The notes under the pieces: model-generated
Database searches by the model: none
Told to the model about the DNA's origin: nothing
What the model saw: only the letters and a program-made list of their open reading frames with translations
Program-made: the position numbers and the translations under genes
Origin: Aureibaculum luteum
Lineage (GTDB): Bacteria > Bacteroidota > Bacteroidia > Flavobacteriales > Flavobacteriaceae
Length of the DNA stretch: 64,000 nt
Assembly (NCBI RefSeq): GCF_003449015.1
Contig: NZ_QRGD01000005.1
Span: 124,001 to 188,000, forward strand
Direction of reading: 5' to 3'
Shown here: positions 8,041-17,382 of the stretch, piece after piece
How positions within the stretch are numbered: position 1 is the stretch's first letter
How the letters are laid out: each line of letters begins with the position of its first letter

Positions 8041-9523
8041 AGTATTTTCCTATATTTTCTTTCATCCAATTAGTATATGCGGTTTCTAATGCAACTACTT
8101 TATCAGGATATTTATCAGCAAGATTAACTCGCTCACCAGGATCGTTATTTAAGTCAAACAATTTTAATGTAAGATCATTGACAATAGGTTTTATGTATAA
8201 ATTTGATGGCCTTCCTTTCCAACTATTCTCATTTGTATTAGTCAGTTTCCAATCCCCTTTTCTAACCGCCCATGTCTTTTGCCATTTCCAAACTAACAAA
8301 CGCTCTTTTTCAGGCTCTAAAAGACTAATACCATCAATAGTATTATCATCCAATTGTACTCCACTTGCTTCTAATAATGTCGGCATTATATCTAGGGCAG
8401 ACACGTAATTATCTTCTACCCTACCTCCTTCTATTTTACCTGGCCAACGAATTGCCATTGGCACTCTAATTCCACCTTCCCAAATAGAATACTTTCCTGC
8501 TGTAAGTGGTGCATTATTTGCCCCATTTAATGGTGTACCTCCATTATCTGAAACATAGATTATTATTGTATTACCTTCTAAATTTTCTGACTTTAATACA
8601 TCTAATACACGACCAATATTATCATCTAAACAATTTAAATTTGCTAAATAATACTTTCTTAGATCTTCATCTTGAATAGCTCCTAAACGCGAATATTTAT
8701 CATAATATGCTGCATAGGAACCTGTTTCCTGTTTATCAAAGGCAACCAAACTATCAGGATCATAATTTGCAATAGGTTTTACATCAAATTTTTCTAAATA
8801 TTTTTGTGGTACTTGATGTATTAAATGGTGCACTGAATTATACGCTAATGTTAAGAAAAAAGGTGTGTCTTTTTTACGTTTTATAAAATCGATAGCTTCA
8901 TCCGTGAAAATGTCGGTTAAATACCCTTCGTCATAACTCTTCTCTCCCATATTATGCATTAATGGTCCTAGAAGAGCACTTGTACCATATGGATCAGGAG
9001 TTCTATCTTTAATTTTTTTTGAATTCAGCCAATAGTCATGAGCATGAGCTGAAAACCCTAAAAATTCATCGTAACCATGATTTAAAGGATATTCTCGTAC
9101 ATCATTTCTATGAAATTTTTGACCTAAATCATTTTTACCAACTCTAGAAGTAGCATAACCTGCCTCTTTCAAATATTCTGCAATAGTTTTTACACTATCT
9201 GGCAACCCTGGCCCCCAACTCGCATGCTTATCCCATCTAAATTGATTTTTTCCTGTTATTAATCCTGCTCTTGAAGGACTACAAACTGGAGCCGTAGTAT
9301 AGGCCTGAGTAAAAACCATACCCGCATTTGCAATTCTGGACATGTTGGGTGTAGAAATATCTGCACTTTTATTTTCAAAAGGATCAAAATCTGCATAACC
9401 TTGGTCATCAACTACAATTAATACAATATTTGGCTTTATATTAATAGTAACATCCTCTTTTACGGTCTTATTATTACAACCAAAAACCAATAGTAGTAGA
9501 CTTAAAAATAAATATTTTTCCAT
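8039..9523 (-). CDS. Type I sulfatase lipoprotein
   Basis: This 494-residue enzyme has a lipoprotein signal (LLLLVFGC, Cys16) and the sulfatase signature CSPSRAGLITG, whose Cys81 would be converted to formylglycine. Metal-binding VVDDQGYAD lies near the N-terminus, and SDNGG and WEGGIRVP lie in the middle. These are standard S1-family features. An anaerobic sulfatase-maturating enzyme or FGE would be needed elsewhere in the genome. It hydrolyses sulfate esters, probably on algal polysaccharides at the cell surface (inference). The gene stands alone, with no carbohydrate-utilisation neighbours here. Confidence 0.92.
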   Translation of the reverse strand: MEKYLFLSLLLLVFGCNNKTVKEDVTINIKPNIVLIVVDDQGYADFDPFENKSADISTPNMSRIANAGMVFTQAYTTAPVCSPSRAGLITGKNQFRWDKHASWGPGLPDSVKTIAEYLKEAGYATSRVGKNDLGQKFHRNDVREYPLNHGYDEFLGFSAHAHDYWLNSKKIKDRTPDPYGTSALLGPLMHNMGEKSYDEGYLTDIFTDEAIDFIKRKKDTPFFLTLAYNSVHHLIHQVPQKYLEKFDVKPIANYDPDSLVAFDKQETGSYAAYYDKYSRLGAIQDEDLRKYYLANLNCLDDNIGRVLDVLKSENLEGNTIIIYVSDNGGTPLNGANNAPLTAGKYSIWEGGIRVPMAIRWPGKIEGGRVEDNYVSALDIMPTLLEASGVQLDDNTIDGISLLEPEKERLLVWKWQKTWAVRKGDWKLTNTNENSWKGRPSNLYIKPIVNDLTLKLFDLNNDPGERVNLADKYPDKVVALETAYTNWMKENIGKY

Positions 9524-9719
9524 TTTTTTTTAGTTTTACAGGTTACAATGTTAGACTTCATAAATGCCTTAAGCTATTCTTTAACTTTCAAAAAAACTAT
9601 TATAAAGAAAATTCAAAAATAGAATAATCACTATTATGGAGAATATTAAAATAATGAATTTTACAATTTGCTTTTTATTTCTGTTTATTCTTATTTTTCT
9701 ACTCATTTTCTATACTCTT

Positions 9720-10172
9720 TTAAGCCAAAACCTGAGCCGCGTGGTCTTTAGTTTTAACTTTAGTTATAATATTTTCTATAATTCCTTTTTCATCAATTAC
9801 AAAAGTAGTTCGGTAAATGCCATCAAATTCTCTACCCATAAACTTTTTAGGTCCCCATACTTTATAGGCATTTATAACTTCCTTTTCAACATCTGCTAAA
9901 AGGGGAAAAGGTAATGTATTTTTTTTGATAAAATTTTCCTGTTTTTTTGCGGTATCTGCACTTACTCCTAATAATTCAAAACCCTTTTCAATAAGCGTTG
10001 CATAATTATCACGTAAATTACAAACTTCAGCGGTACATCCAGGTGTACTTGCTCTTGGGTAAAAAAACAAGATTAATTTCTTTCCTTTATAATCTTCCAA
10101 TTTACGAATTTTACCTTTTTGATCTAATGCTTCAAAATGAGGTGCCTTCTCTCCTATTTTTAATGTCGTCAT
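9720..10172 (-). CDS. bcp: Thioredoxin-dependent peroxiredoxin (Bcp/PrxQ)
   Basis: This 150-residue cytoplasmic peroxiredoxin reduces hydroperoxides at the expense of thioredoxin. The catalytic motif is ASTPGCTAEVCNLRD, with the peroxidatic Cys followed five residues later by the resolving Cys, as in PrxQ/Bcp. Downstream GVSADTAKKQENFIKKN and RTTFVIDEKG are typical. Length is normal. It diverges from the endonuclease III gene across a 46-bp gap. Confidence 0.93.
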   Translation of the reverse strand: MTTLKIGEKAPHFEALDQKGKIRKLEDYKGKKLILFFYPRASTPGCTAEVCNLRDNYATLIEKGFELLGVSADTAKKQENFIKKNTLPFPLLADVEKEVINAYKVWGPKKFMGREFDGIYRTTFVIDEKGIIENIITKVKTKDHAAQVLA

Positions 10173-10218
10173 TATTGTTATTTTTGTTGAATATAAGTTT
10201 TATCAAAGCTAATTAAAA

Positions 10219-10869
10219 ATGACTAAAAAAGAAAGTGTAGATTTTGTAATAACAGAATTAGAAAAATTATATCCAAAACCGCCCATTCCATTAACACATA
10301 AAGATCCATACACATTGTTAATTTCTGTATTACTCTCCGCACAAAGTACTGATGCTAGGGTGAATACAATCACTCCACTCCTATTTGAAAAAGCAGACAA
10401 TCCTTATGATATGGTTAAGTTAAGTGTTGAAGAAATTAGAGCAATTATAAAACCTGTTGGGCTTTCACCTATGAAATCGAAAGGAATTTACGGTTTATCT
10501 AAAATATTAATTGAAAAGCATAATGGCAATGTTCCGCAGAATTTTGAAGATTTAGAAGAACTGCCAGCTGTTGGTCACAAAACGGCGTCTGTTGTTATGA
10601 GTCAAGCTTTTGATATTCCGTCATTTCCTGTTGACACGCATATTCATAGATTAATGTATCGATGGAATTTAAGTAATGGTAAAAATGTAGTTCAAACAGA
10701 AAAAGATGCTAAACGATTATTTCCAAAAGAAATATGGAATAAATTACATCTCCAAATTATATATTATGCTAGAGAGTTTTCTCCTGCCCGTGCATGGGAT
10801 ATTGAAAAAGATATTATTACAAAAAAAATAGGCAGAAAAAGTGTTCTCAATGCCTATTACAAAAAATAA
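10219..10869 (+). CDS. nth: Endonuclease III-type DNA glycosylase without the iron-sulfur cluster
   Basis: This 216-residue base-excision-repair glycosylase/AP lyase has a helix-hairpin-helix motif (LPAVGHKTASVV) that supplies the catalytic Lys (residue 121). The catalytic Asp is in FPVDTHIHR (residue 139). The C-terminal region that normally binds [4Fe-4S] through four cysteines reads YAREFSPARAWDIEKD and has no cysteine at all. I recall related flavobacterial proteins with the same loss, so it looks like a lineage trait rather than decay. The start ATG is preceded by TATTTTTG at 10179-10186. Confidence 0.9.
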   Translation: MTKKESVDFVITELEKLYPKPPIPLTHKDPYTLLISVLLSAQSTDARVNTITPLLFEKADNPYDMVKLSVEEIRAIIKPVGLSPMKSKGIYGLSKILIEKHNGNVPQNFEDLEELPAVGHKTASVVMSQAFDIPSFPVDTHIHRLMYRWNLSNGKNVVQTEKDAKRLFPKEIWNKLHLQIIYYAREFSPARAWDIEKDIITKKIGRKSVLNAYYKK

Positions 10870-10871
10870 AA

Positions 10872-10905
10872 AAAGGCTTGTAATTTCTTACAAGCCTTTC
10901 CTTTT
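10872..10905. terminator. Bidirectional terminator between nth and the small gene
   Basis: AAAGGCTTGTAA (10872-10883) pairs with TTACAAGCCTTT (10887 onward) around a short loop. A T-rich tract follows on the plus strand and an A-rich tract precedes it. Confidence 0.85.
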
Positions 10906-11048
10906 TAATTCAAATTAAACAAAATTTGTTTGTCATCCTCATTTTTAACTACTTCAATTGATTTTGAGTAATTCAAAATAAATGAGATTGTACTTTGTTT
11001 GGGGGCGAATTGCGTATTTAACAATTCTTCAGTGTAAATTTTCTTCAT
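10905..11048 (-). CDS. Small conserved-looking protein of 47 residues
   Basis: The minus strand holds an ATG-to-TAA frame encoding MKKIYTEELLNTQFAPKQST and a further 27 residues ending ILFNLN. It is soluble with no cysteines. It lies 58 bp downstream of the ECF sigma factor in the same direction and ends at the terminator. I believe similar short ORFs follow this sigma factor in other flavobacteria, but I cannot check that here. Function unknown. Confidence 0.6.
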   Translation of the reverse strand: MKKIYTEELLNTQFAPKQSTISFILNYSKSIEVVKNEDDKQILFNLN

Positions 11049-11106
11049 ATATACTAAAATTAATTATTAGGGTTAAGTATATAACGAAGAAATATTTACA
11101 TTATTG

Positions 11107-11691
11107 TTAATTAGTTAAAACTATTTTATTCTTTTCAATAATTTTTCTCAAATTAATCAAGGCATATCGCATTCTCCCTAATGCAGTATTGATACTAACA
11201 CCCGTATTTTCAGAGATTTCTTTAAAACTCATGTCTCTGTAAATACGCATAATTAATACTTCTTTTTGATCTTCAGGTAATTCTTCAATTATCCTTCTTA
11301 CATCAAAATGTATTTGATTTTTTATAATTTCTTTCTCTGCATTTAAAGAAGAATCACTTAAAACTGAAAAAATATCAAATTCTTCAGTATTTTTAAATGA
11401 AGGCATTCTATTACTTTTTCTGAAATGATCAATAACTAAGTTATGAGAAATTCTCATTACCCAAGGTAAGAATTTACCTTCTTCGTTGTAGTTACCTAAT
11501 TTTAAAGTTTTGATTACTTTAATAAAAGCATCTTGAAAAATATCTTCTGCGATATCTCTATCTAATACTTTCGAATAAATAAAACTGTAGATTTTTTGTT
11601 TGTGACGACCAACTAATATTTCTAATGATCTTTCACTACCATTAATGTAGTTCTTAACTAAGACGCTATCGTCCAACTTTTGTTTTTGCAT
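11107..11691 (-). CDS. ECF-type RNA polymerase sigma factor
   Basis: This 194-residue sigma-70 family protein carries region 2 (RDIAEDIFQDAFIKVIK and LPWVMRISHNLVIDHFRK) and region 4 (LPEDQKEVLIMRIYRDMSFKEISENTGVSINTALGRMRYAL). Spacing and length are normal for the ECF group. No anti-sigma gene lies next to it; the neighbour downstream is a 47-residue ORF and upstream is the divergent uvrA. The promoters it recognises cannot be inferred from this window. Confidence 0.92.
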   Translation of the reverse strand: MQKQKLDDSVLVKNYINGSERSLEILVGRHKQKIYSFIYSKVLDRDIAEDIFQDAFIKVIKTLKLGNYNEEGKFLPWVMRISHNLVIDHFRKSNRMPSFKNTEEFDIFSVLSDSSLNAEKEIIKNQIHFDVRRIIEELPEDQKEVLIMRIYRDMSFKEISENTGVSINTALGRMRYALINLRKIIEKNKIVLTN

Positions 11692-11920
11692 AATTCCCTT
11701 TTTTTGTCAATGAAGCTATGAGACTTCGTTAATTAATTATAAAAGTAGAACTATACTATAAGCGTTTATTTTTTAGTTAAGGGGGAAACTAGTTCCTAAT
11801 TGTTTTTGTCATATTGGTTAGATACAACAGGACAAATATAATGACATTCTTTTTAATAAAACAAACTTTTTTTAATATTATTTTATGCCGTACTATATTT
11901 TTTTTACAAAAATAAGTCAC

Positions 11921-11928
11921 TATCTTTG
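11921..11928 (+). promoter_or_regulatory. -7 box of uvrA
   Basis: TATCTTTG matches TAnnTTTG and lies 28 bp before the GTG start. The region upstream is T-rich without a clear TTTG. Confidence 0.5.
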
Positions 11929-11956
11929 TCGCTATTTCATATTTTAAAGGGCTTCC

Positions 11957-14734
11957 GTGAAGATAGACAACTTAGATCCAAGAGAACAAATAATTATAAA
12001 AAAGGCTGCATTACACAACTTAAAAGACATAGATGTGGCTATTCCTAGAAATAAATTAGTAGTTATTACTGGTTTATCTGGGTCAGGAAAATCAAGTTTA
12101 GCATTTGATACTTTATATGCAGAAGGGCAACGCCGGTATGTAGAAAGTTTATCGTCATATGCAAGACAATTTTTAGGCAAATTAAACAAACCCAAAGTTG
12201 AATATATAAAGGGTATTGCTCCTGCAATTGCTATTGAACAAAAGGTAAATAGCACAAATCCTCGTTCTACGGTAGGTACTTCAACTGAAATTTATGATTA
12301 TTTTAAACTTTTATTTGCCAGAATTGGAAGAACATATTCGCCAATTTCAGGTAATGAGGTGAAAAAAAATACAGTTGCTGATGTAATTGATCATGTTAAA
12401 AAGTATGATAATGGTAGTAAATTATTATTATTGGCACCTATTTGTATAGATGAAGATAGAACCTTAGAAAAAGTGCTACAAATTTTAGAGCAGCAAGGTT
12501 ATTCTAGGATAAAAGTAGATAATGAGGTAGTTAGAATCAATGACTTTAAACCTAAAAAGCAAAAAGAATTTCAGTTGGTAGTTGATAGAGTCGTTGTACA
12601 AGACGATGAAGACTTTTACAACCGATTGGCAGATGCCATTGAAACTACTTTTTTTGAAGGTAAAGGTGAATGTGTTATTGAAGACTTATCAAATAACAAA
12701 CAAAATATCTTTAACAACAAGTTTGAACTCGACGGAATTTCTTTTTTAGAACCCAATACACATTTATTTAGTTTTAACAACCCATATGGAGCTTGTCCTA
12801 CTTGCGAAGGATATGGAAATATAATAGGTATAGATAAAGATTTAGTAATACCAAATACATCATTATCTATTTATGATGACGCCATTGTACCTTGGCGAAC
12901 AGAATCATTTTTAGAATATAAAGAAGCTTTAGTTGATAATGCCTATAAATTTGATTTTCCGATTCACAAACCTTATTTTGAATTAACAGAAGAGCAAATT
13001 CAATTACTTTGGGATGGAAACAAGTTTTTTCATGGGTTAAACACTTTTTTCAAACATATTGAAGAAAAAACCTATAAAATTCAATACCGAGTAATGCTTT
13101 CGAGATATCGTGGCAAAACAAAATGCACCACATGTAACGGTAAAAGATTACGACAAGAAACTGCCAATATTAAAATAAGTGATACTACCATAACTGATCT
13201 CGTAAACCTTCCTATTAATGAGGTTCTTGATTTTTTTCAAGGCCTGAAACTTGAGGAACACGATCAACAAATTGCCAAAAGATTATTAAAAGAAATCAAC
13301 AACAGACTTCTTTTCTTGTCAGATGTCGGTTTAAATTACTTAAGTTTAAATAGAGCTTCTAATTCCCTGTCTGGAGGTGAAAGCCAACGTATTAATTTGG
13401 CTACTTCTTTAGGAAGTAGTTTGGTAGGCTCTATGTATATTTTAGATGAACCCAGTATAGGTTTACACTCTAAAGATACAGAACGCTTAGTAAATGTATT
13501 AAAAGGATTACGCGATTTAGGCAATACTGTAATTGTTGTTGAACATGATGAAGATATTATGAAAGCGGCAGATTACATTATTGATATTGGACCTGAAGCA
13601 GGAACTTTTGGTGGTGAATTGGTGGCATATGGTACTTATAATGAAATTTTAAAAGCCGACACATTAACGGCTAATTACCTAAAGGGAAAATTAAAAATTG
13701 AAGTTCCAAAAGAAAGAAGAAAAGGTACTGGTTATATAAAAATAATAGGTGCAAGAGAACATAATTTAAAAAATATTGATGTTCAATTTCCATTGAATAC
13801 GTTAACCATAATTACTGGAGTTTCTGGAAGTGGAAAAAGTACTTTGGTTAAAAATATTCTTTATCCTGCCTTACAGAAAAAATTATTTAATCATGGTGAA
13901 AAACCAGGACAATTTACGGATATTGAAGGTGATTTTTCGACTATTAAAAGTGTCGAGTTTATAGATCAAAATCCAATAGGGCGTTCAAGTAGATCAAACC
14001 CTGTTACGTACATAAAAGTGTATGATGATATCCGGGCTTTATTTACACAACAAAAATTATCTAATATAAGAGGCTATAAAGCAAAACATTTTTCTTTTAA
14101 CGTAGATGGTGGTAGATGCGAAACTTGTAAAGGAGAAGGCGAAGTAACTATCGGTATGCAATTTATGGCTGATGTACATTTACCTTGCGAAACCTGTAAA
14201 GGCAAACGTTTTAAAAAAGAAATTTTAGAAGTTAAATTTGAAAATAAATCCATTTCTGATGTCTTAGAAATGACAATTGATGAAGCAACTGCCTTTTTTA
14301 AACAGCATGAACAAAAAAAGATTGTAACCAAGTTAAAACCGTTGCAAGATGTGGGGTTAGGTTATGTGCAATTAGGTCAGGCCTCTTCTACCCTATCGGG
14401 TGGAGAAGCACAACGTATTAAGTTGGCTTCCTTCTTAGTAAAAGGAATTACAAAAGATAAGGTTTTATTTATTTTTGATGAACCCACAACCGGATTGCAT
14501 TTTCATGATATTAAAAAACTACTCGCCTCGTTTAATGCCCTAATTGAAAAAGGGCATTCTATCGTGGTTATAGAACATAATATTGACTTAATAAAATGTG
14601 CTGATTATATTATCGATTTAGGTAAAGATGGAGGGAAAACGGGTGGTCAATTACTATTTCAAGGGGTGCCTGAAGATTTAGTTAATGTAAAGGAATCTTA
14701 TACATCATCATATTTAAAAGAAAAGTTGAATTAA
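11957..14734 (+). CDS. uvrA: Excinuclease ABC subunit A
   Basis: This 925-residue DNA-damage recognition ATPase of nucleotide excision repair has two ABC modules. Walker A is GLSGSGKSS near residue 35 and GVSGSGKST near residue 620, and the signatures are LSGGESQR and LSGGEAQR. The zinc-binding CxxC pairs are present: CPTCEG, CTTCNG, CETCKGEG and CETCKGKR. The start is GTG at 11957; no in-frame ATG precedes it and the N-terminus (KIDNLDPREQIIIKKAALHNLKDI) is what the family expects. Length is normal. Confidence 0.97.
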   Translation: MKIDNLDPREQIIIKKAALHNLKDIDVAIPRNKLVVITGLSGSGKSSLAFDTLYAEGQRRYVESLSSYARQFLGKLNKPKVEYIKGIAPAIAIEQKVNSTNPRSTVGTSTEIYDYFKLLFARIGRTYSPISGNEVKKNTVADVIDHVKKYDNGSKLLLLAPICIDEDRTLEKVLQILEQQGYSRIKVDNEVVRINDFKPKKQKEFQLVVDRVVVQDDEDFYNRLADAIETTFFEGKGECVIEDLSNNKQNIFNNKFELDGISFLEPNTHLFSFNNPYGACPTCEGYGNIIGIDKDLVIPNTSLSIYDDAIVPWRTESFLEYKEALVDNAYKFDFPIHKPYFELTEEQIQLLWDGNKFFHGLNTFFKHIEEKTYKIQYRVMLSRYRGKTKCTTCNGKRLRQETANIKISDTTITDLVNLPINEVLDFFQGLKLEEHDQQIAKRLLKEINNRLLFLSDVGLNYLSLNRASNSLSGGESQRINLATSLGSSLVGSMYILDEPSIGLHSKDTERLVNVLKGLRDLGNTVIVVEHDEDIMKAADYIIDIGPEAGTFGGELVAYGTYNEILKADTLTANYLKGKLKIEVPKERRKGTGYIKIIGAREHNLKNIDVQFPLNTLTIITGVSGSGKSTLVKNILYPALQKKLFNHGEKPGQFTDIEGDFSTIKSVEFIDQNPIGRSSRSNPVTYIKVYDDIRALFTQQKLSNIRGYKAKHFSFNVDGGRCETCKGEGEVTIGMQFMADVHLPCETCKGKRFKKEILEVKFENKSISDVLEMTIDEATAFFKQHEQKKIVTKLKPLQDVGLGYVQLGQASSTLSGGEAQRIKLASFLVKGITKDKVLFIFDEPTTGLHFHDIKKLLASFNALIEKGHSIVVIEHNIDLIKCADYIIDLGKDGGKTGGQLLFQGVPEDLVNVKESYTSSYLKEKLN

Positions 14735-14760
14735 AATCTAAGATTCTAATTCAACTTTTT
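14721..14760. terminator. Terminator overlapping the uvrA stop
   Basis: AAAAGTTGAATTA (14721-14733) pairs with TAATTCAACTTTT (14747-14759). The left arm includes the last codons of uvrA. A/T tracts on both sides allow use by the convergent TPR gene. Confidence 0.75.
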
Positions 14761-14788
14761 ATAATTTAATTCAATAAGTACTAAGTTG

Positions 14789-15484
14789 TTACTCTTTCTT
14801 TACCTGCTTACCTGCAATTACAGCTTCAAGATTTTCTTTTGCTAAGACAAAATCTTCTTGAATTTCAACTGCTTTTTGGAAACTAGCTTTAGCTAAATCT
14901 AACTTCTCTTGCTCAAACTCAATCAATCCTTTTAAGTTTGATATTGCAGCCAATAGTGCTACCTGTTGTTGGTAATTTTTATTTACGGCATAACTCACTT
15001 TTATCTCACCTGTATCTTTTAATTCCTGTGCCTTTTTAACAGCTGACATTGCTTCATCATATTTTTTCAACGCAAAATATAAATTCGCTAATTTATAAGC
15101 ATGGTAATTATTACCCGACTTTACAGTCAATTTAGCATAGGTCTGAGCCGCTTTATCATAAGCTCCCATATTTTCTAAAGAGACCGCCTGCATCTCCAAA
15201 ATTTGTAGTTTACTACCATCTTTACTCAATACATCTGCACATACCATAAAGCAAGAAGCATACTTTCTGTCGTTAAAATATAAATAAGCTAAACTGTCTT
15301 TATAAGTACTATTGTCGCCTTCTTTCGCTATAATATCATACATACTTTTTTTAGCAACATCTGAATCTGCGTAACGTAAAGCTTGTTTTAATACCGCCTT
15401 ATCTAATGTAGTATCTGAATTGCCTTGAGCATAAAAAGAAGTTATTGCTAAAAAAGCACTAAGTGTAATGTAAAATTTTCTCAT
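14789..15484 (-). CDS. Exported tetratricopeptide-repeat protein
   Basis: This 231-residue protein has an N-terminal signal peptide (MRKFYITLSAFLAITSFYAQG) and a series of degenerate TPR helices. Examples are KYASCFMVCADVLSKDG, GAYDKAAQTYAKL, KYDEAMSAVKKAQEL and KLDLAKASFQKAVEIQ. It presumably acts as a periplasmic scaffold; no enzymatic motif is visible. It is convergent with uvrA and upstream of the tRNA in the opposite sense of expression. Confidence 0.8.
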   Translation of the reverse strand: MRKFYITLSAFLAITSFYAQGNSDTTLDKAVLKQALRYADSDVAKKSMYDIIAKEGDNSTYKDSLAYLYFNDRKYASCFMVCADVLSKDGSKLQILEMQAVSLENMGAYDKAAQTYAKLTVKSGNNYHAYKLANLYFALKKYDEAMSAVKKAQELKDTGEIKVSYAVNKNYQQQVALLAAISNLKGLIEFEQEKLDLAKASFQKAVEIQEDFVLAKENLEAVIAGKQVKKE

Positions 15485-15605
15485 ATATTATTTTTTTGGG
15501 TGTCTACAAATTTATTGAAATTAATCTTAATAAAATGCTAAAGTTTTGTTTGCTTGTATTCTGTTATTATTAATGTTTAAATTAAAAATAAAACAATTCG
15601 TAAAC

Positions 15606-15632
15606 AAAAAAAGCTTCTTATTTCTAAGAAGC
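15606..15632 (-). terminator. Terminator downstream of tRNA-His
   Basis: GCTTCTTA (15613-15620) and TAAGAAGC (15625-15632) form a perfect 8-bp stem with a four-base loop. On the minus strand it is followed by a T tract (plus-strand A run 15606-15612), directly after the tRNA. Confidence 0.8.
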
Positions 15633-15642
15633 CTTATTTTTG

Positions 15643-15717
15643 GGTGGAAGATGGGGCTCGAACCCACGACCCTCGGTACCACAAACCGATGCTCTAACCA
15701 ACTGAGCTACAACCACC
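15643..15717 (-). tRNA. tRNA-His (anticodon GTG)
   Basis: The minus strand folds as a cloverleaf: D-arm GCTC-AGTTGGTTA-GAGC, anticodon loop TTGTGGT with anticodon GTG, T-arm GTGGG-TTCGAGC-CCCAT and discriminator C73. An extra G at position -1, paired with C73, is the hallmark of tRNA-His. CCA is not encoded. The acceptor stem reads GTGGTTG against CTTCCAC, leaving two adjacent U-U oppositions at 5-68 and 6-67. Confidence 0.93.
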
Positions 15718-15861
15718 ATTTAATATATTCAGCTAGCCGTTTCCAGCTTAGCGGATGCAAATATAATCTATTTGTAGTATTGTTCAAATAAAAAATGAAA
15801 AATTTGTAACTTTAAACCTAATTTGTGCTACTAACTAATAAAACCACCAAATCAAAGTTAG

Positions 15862-16551
15862 ATGAAACCTAAATTTTTATATTTATTTTTATTCATAATT
15901 AGTATCAATTGTACAAAACCAACAAATAGTGATGCGTTTATTAAAAACGTAACTGGACGCTATTTATACGATTCCGATCAAGTGATTGAAGTTTACTTTA
16001 AGGATAAGGTTTTACTTTTAACATGGAAAGGAATAAAAGACATAAAACCAATGAAATTTGATGATGATATCTTTTTTGTAAAAGAAATGAACGAAAAAAT
16101 TACATTCAAAACAAATCCTCAAGATCAAAAAGAATATTTGGTATTACTTCCAAAAGAAAAGGGTACTGAAATTACATTTAATTTTAAAAAATTAGAAGAA
16201 AATGAATTAACACCTAGCGAATATCTAGCCAACGATAATTATGAAGAAGCATTAGCTGGTTATATAGCTATTCAACAAAAAGACTCGTTAAACATAGCAG
16301 TAAACGAAAACGAAATGAACTCTTTAGGTTATTATCATCTTGGACGAAATGAAACCCAAAAAGCCATTAATGTACTAAAAATTAATGCTGTTTTACACCC
16401 GAACAGCGATAATGTATTTGATAGTTTAGGGGAAGCTTATTTTAAAAGTGGAGATACACTGCAAGCCATCGTTAATTATAAAAAAGCACTAGCTATAGAT
16501 TCTGGCAACAGACGTGCCAAAAATGTCATTGAAAGATTTGATAAAAAATAA
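15862..16551 (+). CDS. Lipoprotein with C-terminal TPR repeats
   Basis: This 229-residue lipoprotein has signal MKPKFLYLFLFIISINC with the lipid Cys near residue 17. The middle is a beta-rich domain of unknown family (about residues 20-115). The C-terminal half carries TPR-like helices (NYEEALAGYIAIQQ, LGRNETQKAINVLKINAVLHP and GDTLQAIVNYKKALAID). Such proteins often end Bacteroidota hydrolases; here no hydrolase part is present. Function unknown. Confidence 0.7.
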   Translation: MKPKFLYLFLFIISINCTKPTNSDAFIKNVTGRYLYDSDQVIEVYFKDKVLLLTWKGIKDIKPMKFDDDIFFVKEMNEKITFKTNPQDQKEYLVLLPKEKGTEITFNFKKLEENELTPSEYLANDNYEEALAGYIAIQQKDSLNIAVNENEMNSLGYYHLGRNETQKAINVLKINAVLHPNSDNVFDSLGEAYFKSGDTLQAIVNYKKALAIDSGNRRAKNVIERFDKK

Positions 16552-16646
16552 ATGTCATCAGATAGAAAATGTTCGTTACAGTCTGTGAATTGACTACTTT
16601 TCTATGCAACACAACTTTTAATAGTGTTTATGAATTAGTCTTTTCA

Positions 16647-17363
16647 CTATATCAAATCATCTAAATTATCAACGGCTACATAACGCTCTACCGTGAATCC
16701 TTCAGCATAATCTGCACTTATTAAACGTCCTAAATCTTTGGCTCTATATTCAATACTTTCCAAAAATGTTTTAGTAGCAATGGGCGAATTTGGCTCCTTA
16801 CTATTTGGGTCATAGAACTGCGAAGCATAAGCCTTTATGGCTTCTGTTTTCTTATCAATAAATCCGGTTACATCAACCACAAAGTCCGGCTCAATGTTTT
16901 TCCATTGTATATAATGATATACATGTTTTGGTCTCCAAGCTTCTTGATTTTTTCCATCAACTTCAGTTTCTATTTTTCGTAGACCTGATAAAAAACAAGC
17001 ATCGCTAACCAGTTTGCTTCCTTTACCATGATCAATATGTCTATCGTCAATAGCATTACACAGAACTATGTTGGGTTTATACTTTCTGATTATTTTTATA
17101 ACTTCTCTTTGATGTGCTTTATCATTCACAAAAAATGCATCGCTAAAGGCAAGATTTTCTCTTACTTCAACTTTTAATATTTTCGCTGCATCTGATGACT
17201 CTTTATCACGTATTTCTGCAGAACCTCTTGTACCTAATTCACCTCTAGTTAAATCTAATATACCAACTTTTTTTCCTAATGAAATTTCTTTTGCTATTGT
17301 TGCTCCACAACCTAACTCTACATCATCGGGATGTGCTCCTACTGCTAAAATGTCTAATTTCAT
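16647..17363 (-). CDS. bshB1: Bacillithiol biosynthesis deacetylase BshB1
   Basis: This 238-residue zinc-dependent deacetylase of the LmbE/PIG-L family removes acetyl from GlcNAc-malate in bacillithiol synthesis. The zinc motif GAHPDDVELGCG is at the N-terminus and the second His set is DRHIDHGKG. LTRGELGTRGS and RHIDHGKGSKLVSDACFLSG are diagnostic for BshB1. Presence suggests that bacillithiol is the low-molecular-weight thiol of this organism. A -7 box TATCTTTG (minus strand, 17383-17390) lies 20 bp upstream. Confidence 0.93.
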   Translation of the reverse strand: MKLDILAVGAHPDDVELGCGATIAKEISLGKKVGILDLTRGELGTRGSAEIRDKESSDAAKILKVEVRENLAFSDAFFVNDKAHQREVIKIIRKYKPNIVLCNAIDDRHIDHGKGSKLVSDACFLSGLRKIETEVDGKNQEAWRPKHVYHYIQWKNIEPDFVVDVTGFIDKKTEAIKAYASQFYDPNSKEPNSPIATKTFLESIEYRAKDLGRLISADYAEGFTVERYVAVDNLDDLI

Positions 17364-17382
17364 ATACCTATTTAATTTAGTT

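Noticed and set aside
9636-9899. An 87-codon plus-strand frame
   Set aside because: It is antisense to the bcp gene, has a Phe/Leu/Ser composition typical of shadows, and lacks a promoter.
15546-15791. An 81-codon plus-strand frame
   Set aside because: It runs over the terminator and the whole tRNA-His gene on the other strand, so it is not a gene.
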